A DNA stretch of 64,000 bases from Misgurnus anguillicaudatus (taxonomy: Eukaryota; Chordata; Actinopteri; Cypriniformes; Cobitidae). Below the pieces are notes generated by a model. That model was not told where the DNA came from and searched no databases. It saw nothing but the letters and a program-made list of their open reading frames with translations. Location: NCBI RefSeq assembly GCF_027580225.2, contig NC_073358.2:29724501-29788500 (forward strand), in the 5' to 3' direction. This document shows, one piece after another, positions 35,600 to 45,215 of this stretch. The translations under genes were made by a program, and so were the position numbers. Positions within the stretch are counted from its first letter, which is position 1, and each line of letters starts with the position of its first letter.

Positions 35600-36010
35600 T
35601 ATTGAAAATGAGTAGACTATTCCTTTAATGAGTCTTCGTGGTGCTCTTAGTGTCATTTTGACTGGGTGTCCATCTCTTGGTAGAGTAGCAACAGTCCCAA
35701 AGCATCTCCATTTGTAGATTGTATGTCTGTAGACTGGTGAATTTCTACAGTCTTTGACATAACTTTTAACCCTTTCGAGCTCCATGTAAAGCAACAATTC
35801 TTGATTAAAGCTCTTTTGATAGCTCTTTTTGGTGAGGCATGGCCCATGTAAAAAAATGAACTCCAAAAGTAAACTTTAAAGTAGCTGTAGTCCACACCTC
35901 CAAATACATTATCTTAAAGAGACTCCAGGTGTGATAAAACCTGACTCCATTTTGCTTTTTTGAGGTCTCGTTCGCTTAAAAGTTCACATACTTTTTTCAC
36001 AAGCACTATG

Positions 36011-36830
36011 AGTTTTTAGGTTGTTCTTAAATAATTCTGTTCTTTCATGTCTTTATTGTTTTGTTTTTTTAGAACCATTATGTTTGTCAATACCCTTGAC
36101 TTGATGAAGACCAGATCACATTTTATGACAAATTTATTTAGAAAGCTATGAAATTCCAAAAGGTTAATATACTTTATCTTGTTACTGTATTTCTTGAAGG
36201 ACATACTTCTTTTCAAAACACTCAAGACTCTAAAAGGTTCTAAAATAGTTTTGTGCCATTGTAACAAATGTGGCATGATGGTTAGTTAAATAAAAATGGA
36301 ATTTGAAAGGATTTCAGTGTCACTGTGTGCTTTACTTCTTTCTGCCCTGTTAATACAGGGCGTCATCACACTCCTCTCATTACAATACGCTAACTGGATA
36401 ACACTGGATATGTCTTATTGAATATGCAGTTTACTAAAATAATGTATTTACCTGCAACAAATTAATTACAGCCTAACTATAGTTATTGTATTTACTAGCT
36501 GCTGACCTAGGATTTATAGTTATAATTTTAAAAAAATCTATATTTTGCTGTACCTTTTGTTGTGAATTGTGTCTTTTGGGGTATTTTTTGCCTAAATATA
36601 GTCAAGGGGGTTGTATGATTCTTTGGTTCACAACTTCCTATTCTGAAAGTTTGATCAATTCTGCAACAAATGTATTTATGGTAACAGACTCAAAAAGTTT
36701 TTCTTGTGTAGTTTAATGCAAGTTCAGACTAACATTTTAATTTTTTTGGTTTAACCTCTGCCACAGCTTTTCAAAGCTGAAACTCATGTAGATGTAGCAG
36801 AAACGCATACAATCCCACCAGCAACCCAGA
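36011..36830. other. Intergenic DNA inside the large element, nothing recognised
   Basis: AT-rich with no supported coding sequence and no clear repeat borders up to the start of the right-hand satellite. The sequence near 36590-36660 (GGGGGTTGTATGATTCTTTGG) recurs at 41527-41580 inside the hAT element at 40857, so a piece of it is shared repeat sequence. Confidence 0.5.
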
Positions 36831-38176
36831 TTTTAGATCAGGTAGTCTTCGTGTAGCACCCATTTAGAGCTGTAAGATGGGTCCCAGATGGGTTTTGCTT
36901 ATGTTGTACATTTGGGAACTACCTTAAAACCGAGTAAAATCCTGCATATAACCTACATGGGCAATTGACAAGGGGCAAACATGGAACCCACGGACAATCT
37001 CACTTACAACCCATATTTCATGACCATGTTGTCCCTATGTAGTACCCACATAAAACTCAAATCTGGGCCCAACATGGGCATTATGCATATTGCCCAATTG
37101 GGGCCCACCAAACACCCAGTGAAATCCTGCAGATAACCTACATGGGTAATTGACAAGGGGCAAACATGGAACCCGCGGACAATCCCACTTACAACCCATA
37201 TTTCATGACCATGTTGTCCCTATGTAGTACCCACATAAAACTCAAATCTGGGCCCAACATGGGCATTATGCATATTGCCCAATTGGGGCCCACCAAACAC
37301 CCAGTGAAATCCTGCAGATAACCTACATGGGTAATTGACAAGGGGCAAACATGGAACCCGCGGACAATCCCACTTACAACCCATATTTCATGACCATGTT
37401 GTCCCTATGTAGTACCCACATAAAACTCAAATCTGGGCCCAACATGGGCATTATGCATATTGCCCAATTGGGGCCCACCAAACACCCAGTGGAATCCTAC
37501 AGATAACCTACATGGGTAATGGACAAGGGGCAAATATGGAACCCGTGGACAATCCCACTTACAACCCATATTTCATGACCATGTTGTCCCCATGTAGTAC
37601 CCACATAAAACTCAAATCTGGGCCCAACATGGGCATTATGCATATTGCCCAATTGGGGCCCACCAAACACCCAGTGGAATCCTACAAATAACCTACATGG
37701 GTAATTGACAAGGGGCAAACATGGAACCCGCGGACAATCCCACTTACAACCCATATTTCATGACCATGTTGTCCCTATGTAGTACCCACATAAAACTCAA
37801 ATCTGGGCCCAACATGGGCATTATGCATATTGCCCAATTGGGGCCCACCAAACACCCAGTGGAATCCTACAGATAACCTACATGGGTAATTGACAAGGGG
37901 CAAATATGGAACCCGTGGACAATCCCACTTACAACCCATACTTCATGACCATGTTGTCCCTATGTAGTACCCATATAAAACTCAAATCTGGGCCCAATAT
38001 GGGTGTCGTGCATGTTGCCCAGGTGGGGCCCACCTAGTAGCAAGTGCAATCCTGCATGAAATCCATGTGGGCAACTGGCATGAGGCCATTATGGAACCCG
38101 CGGACAATCCTATATAGGGCCCATTTTTCAGCCCAGTTCATACCCATATGGGCCCTATATACAAATGTTGGCTGGG
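36830..38176. repeat. 185-bp tandem array plus right inverted terminus
   Basis: The unit runs from CCCAGTGAAATCCTGCAGAT through AACCTACATGGGTAATTGAC, CCGCGGACAATCCCAC and CAACATGGGCATTATGCATA to AATTGGGGCCCACCAAACA. Equivalent points lie at 37115, 37300, 37485, 37670 and 37855, exactly 185 bp apart. A diverged unit lies on each side, giving about 6-7 in total. The unit is unrelated in length to the 134-bp left array but uses the same ATGGG/CCCAT vocabulary. It ends at the inverted terminus ATGTTGGCTGGG. Confidence 0.93.
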
Positions 38177-38280
38177 CGTGTGTGTACCCGTGTGCGCGCG
38201 CGCGTGCGCGCGACCCGCTCACGCGCGCGTGTGTATGTACAGTATGTGCGTGAGTTTTTAATTTAAAATGTCTTAACTTA
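38177..38280. repeat. GT/GC alternating purine-pyrimidine tract
   Basis: Alternating GTGTGT and GCGCGC sequence (for example CGCGCGCGTGCGCGCG near 38195), which can adopt Z-DNA. It directly adjoins the right terminus of the large element. Confidence 0.85.
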
Positions 38281-41200
38281 ACTCGGAAGGATCTGAATGA
38301 CAGGTCATTTCATCTGAGATCATTCCGCATGTAACAGCCGGAATCACTCACTGTTTCCCACAACGACACAAGTCATCAGCCGTTTCCTCACGTCACGTCA
38401 GGTAAGTGTTTGTAAATAAATGTTAATTTTTGACTATATTAATTGGCAAAGACGCAAATACTCGACGTTTTTGTAAACATATAAGTTATATAAAGGTGTG
38501 TTATGTTATGTGACCGACTTAAAGTGTGTGTTACGTTATGTGTCCGAGTTAAAGTGGAGCTATTTTAGTTAAGATAATACCGGACAGGGTTTGGGACTCC
38601 GTCTTAATTATAATTGGGACATTTTTACAAACAAACCTTATAAAATACAATACCAGTGTGCATTTTGAGACAAAACAATAGCACTCATATGTTAACAGAT
38701 GTCAGTATTTTAGTCAGTGATAAGTCCTGTCCGAGAAAACCGCCCAATAGTGTTTAATTCAATTACGTGTGATGTCTGAGGGAAACTTGGCAATTTTAGG
38801 GTATAAAATCTTTCACCGTCAAGCTTTATTATATTAAACATGTTATTTATGTATGTGTGTGTGTTTATATTCCTCTGTTTATTAACAGACGCGAAGATGA
38901 GCCTCGAGGCTTGACAGTTATTTTTTCAAACTGAGGAGTTCGGACTCCGGACCGTCATTTCTGCTTGTTTGTACCCTGAGGTAAGTAAACTTTCTACATT
39001 TTTGAAACGATATTACTGAAATATTTGGTATAATTAGTTAATATTTATTTTGTTAGAGTAGGTCTTGTGCTAAATAGTGATACTAGAAGCTACATTTATA
39101 ATATTTACCTCAGTTAAAAAATACTGCTGGTAACGTTAAAGCACTGAGGGGCTTCGTCAACCGTCAGTTATAAAAGCTCAGTTAAATACATTTTGTTCCT
39201 GGTTTTAATGAATTACGTTACAGTCCTGCTTTATTTCTTTGTCATTTTCAATTAAATTGCCAAGCTCAATAAGACAGCTGTGTTGTAAGGAGACGAAATT
39301 CGAGACAGGGGTGTTATTTCAATGAAGCGCGTGGTCAAAGGAACCGGGTGGAAGACGGTGGAAGGGAAATTATATGTAAATGTTTGTCGCAGTTTTACAC
39401 ATATTCCGTGAGTATTTTTCGCTTGTTCACGAGTGTTTTATCAGGGTTGGAGCTAAACCTTGAAGGAAAGTGGAAACTGCTGGCCACAGTTAAGAACTTT
39501 CTGCTGGTCTGTATTATAAATGCACGATTGCAGTGCAGCGTTTGTATCCGCAAGTCTAGATATGCATGTTTTCTGTGATGCACACAATTAATTAATGTGA
39601 TGGTAGCTGTTAAGACACTTACATTTAACATTCAAATGTTTTAAAAACCAAACGTGTTCAGGTTTTTATGTGTATTTGGTTTGTGAAGTGTAATTTTTTT
39701 TCCTCTCCCTCACAGATAACCATGGTTAATAAATGGTCAGACACGTCACTGGCTTTAAAATATAAACCCCATTGATGCAAAAAGGTAAGGTGCTTAAAAG
39801 GACCTTGTAAGACTTCGTCACTAATGTTCATTAAAGAGAAAATAAAAAGAAATCTGTGTTTTGTAGCTTTAATGATAATTCTTACTGTATGTATTTCATT
39901 TAGAATTTAGCATTAAAGACTGTAAAGTGTTTGAGGATTTAATTTAAATTCTGTATATTTCACACAATTTTTTTATTGAACATTGTGTTTTGAAAAATAC
40001 ATCACTAGTCAATTGCAACCTCGAGTTAATGTAGACTTTAAGGAACTTGTTTGTCTGAAAGTGGATATATAAAGATTTTTTGTTTTAAGATGCTGCATGG
40101 AATGACAATGTGGTTTGGAACAGACTTGGTGAAGAACATGGAAACATCTCTTAATAAAATGGCCCCAAACATCATCAGAAGTGCAAAAGAAGAAAGTAAA
40201 AACATCTCTACGCCAATCTCATTGGAGAGAAAACCACAGAAGGTGCTTGTTCTTTGTCCAGTGTAAAGTAGCCTTATTTGCATAGTCAATGTAAAGGTTC
40301 TAGCACCTATAAATTGTATAAGTGAAAATATGAAAATAATGTTAGTATAAACTTTTTCCTTGCCATTGAAGAGTAAACTTGTTAATTAAGAGACGCTGGC
40401 TGAGAAAGAGTTAAAGTTTACCCACAAATTAAAATTGTCGTCACTTTCTTCAGCAGAACACAACAGAAGAAATTTTGGAAAAGTATGGTAATCGAACAAC
40501 AATGGTGCCCATTGACCTGCATTGGTTTTGTGTCCATTAAATTGCTAGCAGAGTTGTTCGGTTACAGACATTCTTCAAAATCTTTTTTGTGTTAGTGTTC
40601 TGCTGAAGAAAGAAAGCTGTGAATGTTTGAAATAACGAGTGAGTGAATGAGTTTTCTTTTTTTGAGTAAAATGTCCCTGTAATTGATATCTGTACCTAAT
40701 GTACAATAATTTGTATCTTTGTAGGTCTGGTGAGGAATGCTGCACTTATGTTATTGCAAGCATTATTTCAAGAAAATCCCAGCTTCCTTGACTGTGTAAA
40801 TAGTGTAGGTATAGTCTTCTGTAATTTAGTTAGCATTTGAGGCACTTTATTTAAAGTAGGGCTGGGCGATTAATCGAAAAATAACCGAAACCGAAATTCA
40901 GAACCTCTAACCGACATTATTTTATCATGTCGGTTATTTCGGTGTTTAATCCTGTTAATACTTTCCCTTTAAAAACAAACTGCTGTGTGTGATGTTGCGT
41001 AACTCCGCCCCGTCCTGTCCGTGGCACAGCCAAACATGGAGGAGAACTCAAACACTGTTTAACTGAGCAGCAGGATCATCTAGTGCCCAAAAGAAGCACA
41101 GTACTTTTTTTTAAGAAGTACTCGCGAATGTGCAGGCACCTGTGACAAAAATACGGAATGCGCGATCGGGTTTTTACCGCACACGCGCTCAGTTTAATCT

Positions 41201-42172
41201 ACCGATGGGTCTCTAAGCAGCCCGGGTAATGTCATCACATCTCACTCACTCAAAACCACGAAAAGACGCGCCCGCGTGAGTTTAATTAGACACTTCTGAG
41301 ATGACGGAGAGAGAGAACGGGAGAACTTCTAGTCTACATTAACACCAAAAGCATTACAGATGAGAATAAATGTCTTAGACATCAGTGCCCAGTTAAGAAA
41401 AAATGGATTGAATACAAGAAATGTGTAAAGGATACAGTCCAAGTATGTATTTTGTCCTACTCATCTCATTACAATATGCTATCTGGATACAACTTATTAT
41501 GTATGTATCTGATGTCTATAATTAGTCATGGGGGTTGTATGATTCTTTGGTTCATAACTTCCCATTCTGAAAGTTTCATCAATTGTACATAATGACATGC
41601 AACATCTGCATAGAGTTAAGTCTATTTAATATTTTTCAGTAATGCAGTTATTTTGGGAAAAATGTGAATAATTGCATTGCAGGCTGATTTAAGGTGTGCC
41701 CTAAACTTTCCAACCTTGTCAGTGAACTATGAGGCAAAAAATAATCGTTTATTAATCGTAACCGATGTCAAATGTTAGATTAACCGAGGTTTTGATTTTA
41801 GGTCAAATCGCCCAGCCCTAATTTAAAGTAACATTCAATGCAAATATAAAACTATTACTCTGTTTACCCTTAAATAGCATACAGCTCTACATCAATTATT
41901 ATGAGTCTTGTTGGTTCGTGAGTGTCGCTTGCCTAGTTGTCATACTTTATTTGTGTTATTATGGGATAATTTTAAGTCTATTTGATGGCTTCTGTTAATT
42001 GGTAAAAAGCACTTAAAAGGTGAAATGTTTGTTCTACAGGAACCCAAAGGTCCCACACCAACCATAGTGTTCAACGGCTCTCCTGATCTTTTCAAATCTG
42101 AATGTATCAACTTTATAATGGACAATGTGAACTTAATATGTGGAAGACATTGACATCACAGGCTGTGGAATG
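38281..42172 (+). other. Possible unrecognised multi-exon transcription unit
   Basis: Several plus-strand blocks look like exons: donor-like CACGTCAG/GTAAGT near 38401; a block 38890-38980 between TTAACAG and GTAAGT; a block 39717-39785 between CCTCACAG and GTAAGG; a frame at 40090-40266 after TTTTAAG (MAPNIIRSAKEESKNI); a block after TTTGTAG near 40725 that can read GLVRNAALMLLQALFQENP; and a block after CTACAG near 42041 reading PTPTIVFNGSPDLF. Reading frames do not all join, so this may be a non-coding RNA, a decayed gene or chance. The protein-like pieces resemble no family I can name. Confidence 0.25.
40857..41820. mobile_element. hAT-type element with exact 8-bp target duplication
   Basis: The left end TAGGGCTGGGCGATTAATCG is matched by the right end AAATCGCCCAGCCCTA. 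ATTTAAAG flanks both sides (40849-40856 and 41821-41828). At 964 bp with no transposase frame it is non-autonomous. The subterminal ACCGAAACCGAAA words resemble the element at 32607-33638. Confidence 0.94.
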
Positions 42173-42176
42173 ACTG

Positions 42177-43105
42177 TGTCACAGGTCGGAGAAGCGGACC
42201 GCCCCTGTCGCGGATCACGCTCCTCCTAGTTCCACCTCGAGGAGGTCCCAAAGCACCCCAATGACCAGACAAACCAGAGGTAAGTAAAATATAGAAATAG
42301 AAACTTTATTTAAATTATTTAAAACTAAAGTGGGGAAAGGGAATCTAAAAATCTCGCTTCTCGCCCTCAGGGGGAGTATTACGGGGCCAGGGACGTTGGA
42401 GGGGTTTCCACGTGACTCCAGCTGGAACACCGCTACAGAGCGTATCTGGGTGGGTTGGGCACACACCGTCGCGGCGGCCCCTGATGGCATCCACAAGGGT
42501 CCAAGACCCTCCTAAGGTGAGTACGGACGACAAGGACACAGCACAACACTTCAATAAAGCTTTGTGTATTTCCGTTTCAAGAGGTTCTTACTTGACTGTT
42601 GAACAGTGTTTCTTCTCTCTCCACAGCTCCTAGCCATAGCAGAACTACGTATTTCAGCACCCGAAGGACTAACAACCCAGCCGGCATCTGCAGCGTATAT
42701 CCAACGCGATCAAACTTCACTCTGACAAGTAACTTCCTATACACAACCACGCCGTCCTTTCGCCCGGACCAGCCCCACACTCTTTCCGCCCGCTACCTAG
42801 TGGTCGCCGGATCAGCAGAGCCTGCGGACTCTTCGGAGGCTGGTCTTCGTTGTGCTGCCCAAGGCGGAAGTTGACTCGCCCGAAAATCGACCCTTCCAGT
42901 AACTTCTACATTCTCTCTTTATATCCTCCTCCCAGGCGTGGCTCGCCCAACCATCACTCGCCACGTCACTCACACAGCTGTGCCTTGTTTCAACGAGTGT
43001 GGGGATTCCCGGGGAACCCGGAAGTGCCGGTGTCTGTACAAACCGGTCCGGGCGGAACCTCTTCACTCTCCTTTTGGTTCCGCCCCGCATAGTCACTCCG
43101 TGACA
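42177..43105 (-). mobile_element. Solo LTR of a retrotransposon, 929 bp
   Basis: The segment starts TGTCACAGG and ends CCGTGACA, so it has the TG...CA ends of an LTR within short inverted repeats (TGTCAC/GTGACA). It is flanked by the direct repeat ACTG (42173-42176 and 43106-43109), a 4-bp duplication as made by many Gypsy-type integrases. It is much GC-richer than the flanks. The minus strand has a TATA-like ATATAAAG near 42917-42924 and an AATAAA near 42310, placing U3-R-U5 on that strand. No internal domain or second LTR follows, so it is a recombination remnant. Superfamily is inferred; the ORFs inside it are not genes. Confidence 0.82.
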
Positions 43106-43294
43106 ACTGTTTGCGTTTTTTTTTCTCCTCAATGTTCAATACCCTTTTGCCATTAAGCACACAGTGACTTTAATTTATAAAATATATGCTTAAGTTTTAA
43201 TACCTGTACAAAACAAATGTACAATCAACTTGTGTAAATCGTCATTCTATTTAATAGATTGTTCATGAATTGTCTTTAAATGCATTGTGATTTC
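43106..43294. other. Spacer between solo LTR and MITE
   Basis: AT-rich, no feature recognised. Confidence 0.5.
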
Positions 43295-43610
43295 GGTAAC
43301 ACTTTACAATAGAGTTCATTAGTTAACATTAGTTAATGTATTAACTAACTTGAACAAACCATAAGCAATACATTTGTTACAGTATTTATTCATCTTTGTT
43401 AATGTTAGTTAATAAAAATTTAAGCTTTAATTGCTTGTTCATGTTAGTTCAGAGTGCATTAACTAATGTTGACAAGATTTTAATAAAGTAATTGTTGAAA
43501 TTAACATTAACAAAGATTAATAAAGGCTGTATAAGTGCAGTTCATTATTAGTTCGTTAACTAATGTAGCTAACTAATGTTGGCTGATGAACCTTGTTGTG
43601 AAGTGTTACC
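43295..43610. mobile_element. hAT-type MITE with exact 8-bp target duplication
   Basis: Starts GGTAACACTTTACAATAGAG and ends AAGTGTTACC. It is flanked on both sides by GTGATTTC (43287-43294 and 43611-43618). The interior consists of GTTAACATTAGTTAATG-type repeats. The element is 316 bp and non-coding, a type widely dispersed in fish. Confidence 0.95.
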
Positions 43611-43618
43611 GTGATTTC

Positions 43619-44036
43619 TTTTCATCATTTCAGACACATGTAAAAGTTACTAAAAATTAATACTGCATATACTGTACAGTATCTATGGCAAGGGAAATAA
43701 CTTAAACAACATTTTTAATGTATAGTGTAATTAAGAGTTTAGCTGTTTAATACAGAGATGCAATTTATTTATATATATTATTTATATATAAACGTATGTA
43801 TGTTTATTAAAAAGTGAAAATGCTTAATGGAAATAATTAAATAACTAAATGGTTGAATGTAATGAGACATTTTAAATGTAAACTAAAGTTTTGCTGTCTA
43901 ATACAGAATAAAGAGATGTGATTTTAAGTAATTTTTATAGATTTATATTTCTGTATAATACAATTAATAAATAGTAAACTTTTATAATTTTCTAGATTGG
44001 TTATAATTTCTTATCAATAATAAATTACTCATAATA
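43619..44036. other. Intergenic AT-rich DNA, nothing recognised
   Basis: No ORF or repeat border; low-complexity TTTATATA stretches only. Confidence 0.6.
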
Positions 44037-44217
44037 ATAAAGAACCTTTAATGGTTCTAAATAGAACCATCTAACTTTGATTCAAAGAACCATTTGGGGT
44101 TCTTTTTAATGAACCCATTAAAGTGGTTCTATATTGAACCATTTAGGGGTTCCATATATGAAGCGGGTGATAGAACCATTTCTGGTTCGATATAGAACCA
44201 TTTTTTTTAAGAGTGTA
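44037..44217. mobile_element. MITE of the TACACTCT / GGTTCTATATAGAACC type
   Basis: AAAGAACCTTTAATGGTTCT at the left, repeated GGTTC/GAACC palindromes, and TTTTTTTTAAGAGTGTA at the right, which is the reverse of the TACACTCTTAAAAA end. The left terminal 12 or so bases are missing. Confidence 0.8.
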
Positions 44218-44424
44218 ATGAAAAAATAGATTCACAGTACAACATAGTACGTTATTTAAATAATCATAGGTTTATCATTAATAATCATTAATTAAGGTTC
44301 AAACTATTTGCAGATATTTTAAGACATAATTTTTGGGCAAATGATTATGATGTATGTGTGCTTATACATGGTTCTGTGAAGTTATCTACACTTAAAATAA
44401 CCTTTCAGTTGAAAGACTTCTGTG

Positions 44425-44765
44425 ATAAGAGATGCACCGATAAATCGGGCAACAATCATATCGGTCGAAAAATGCAATTTCCTACTATTAGCTGTCGGGC
44501 GATATTTAAAAACAGCCGATAGTCATGGCCGATATATGCCCTGTCAATCAAAAGAGAACAGGAAGATGCAATGAATTTGAGTTCTGTGTAATAAATGTTA
44601 AGAAACATAACAAGTTCAATGTTTAATATCAATGGTCATTATATGAAAAAACTTAACCTTCAGAATTTAGTTAATGCAAGTTAATATAACCACCCAAACT
44701 ATCAATATCGGCAGATATCATTCTGAATAATCTGCTTTCGGTATCGATGGAAAATCTGTGTACTC
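44425..44765. mobile_element. Decayed hAT-like fragment
   Basis: Starts AGAGATGCACCGATAAATCGG, close to the TAGGGATGCACCGA end of the element at 32607, with internal CCGATA/TATCGG words up to GGTATCGATGG near 44740. The right end and target duplication are no longer visible. Confidence 0.6.
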
Positions 44766-45180
44766 TTTTTTTTAAGTGAGCATCAAAATAACTTTCCTTG
44801 AGCTGAGCTACTGGTTATATTTTGGTAACCTCTCCACAGGAGTCCCTTCGATTCAGTGACAACACAGACAGCAGGACAACTGGATGGTGAAAGTATAGCA
44901 GTGGACAGCATTTTAAAGAAAGTACAGAAAAGAGAGACGATGAAACAGATAGAAGCAGAAAAGGCATAAAGAGATAAAGCAGAATTAACAAAAGACAGAA
45001 AGAAATAGAAGAAGAAAAGAGAGAGAGAGAGAGAGCATGAAAAGAAGAGAGAAGTAATTGACTGAAGTTGGGTGGCAACCAGTGTGTTAGTGGGCTCTCT
45101 CTCTAATTGGAGCCGTATTCAGACCTAGCTTTAGTCCTCAAACTTGCTAATGGAGCGTAAAACTCACACACACACACACA

Positions 45181-45215
<35 letters not shown>

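Larger units (their letters stand above)
34266..36010 (-). mobile_element. Tc1/mariner relic, split by other insertions
   Basis: The ends are related inverted repeats: GGCAAGAAAAAGTATGTGAA near 34277 and, reversed, TTCACATACTTTTTTCACAA near 35983. Minus-strand remnants of a Tc1-type transposase flank the insertions: an N-terminal piece near 35640-35780 (RHTIYKWRCFGTVATLPRDG, a helix-turn-helix-plus-basic region) and a C-terminal piece near 34820-34915 ([16 protein letters not shown], including the final Glu of the DD34E triad). A GC-rich foreign block at about 34440-34815 and a foldback at 34927-35599 interrupt it. It is dead. Confidence 0.82.
23497..38176. mobile_element. Putative 14.7-kb DNA transposon bounded by inverted ends
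   Basis: The left end reads CCCAGCCAACAT, then GTATATGTGGGCCCC. The right end at 38165-38176 reads ATGTTGGCTGGG, and its reverse complement continues TTGTATATAGGGCCC, so similarity runs inward for about 50 bp. CG flanks both ends and could be a 2-bp target duplication or part of the repeat. Satellite arrays rich in ATGGG/CCCAT words sit just inside each end, the usual place for transposase-binding subterminal repeats in large DNA transposons. The interior has exon-like ORFs and later insertions but no transposase I can name. It could instead be two separate related elements, one at each end. Confidence 0.45.

Noticed and set aside
35564..35895. 100- and 80-codon minus-strand ORFs as a host gene
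   Set aside because: The recognisable part is the N-terminal DNA-binding region of a broken Tc1 transposase.
42215..43156. Many overlapping GC-rich ORFs on both strands
   Set aside because: They all lie in or across the solo LTR, and their number reflects GC content and few stops.
44815..45078. 87-codon minus-strand Leu/Ser-rich ORF
   Set aside because: Antisense translation of a purine-rich low-complexity tract.
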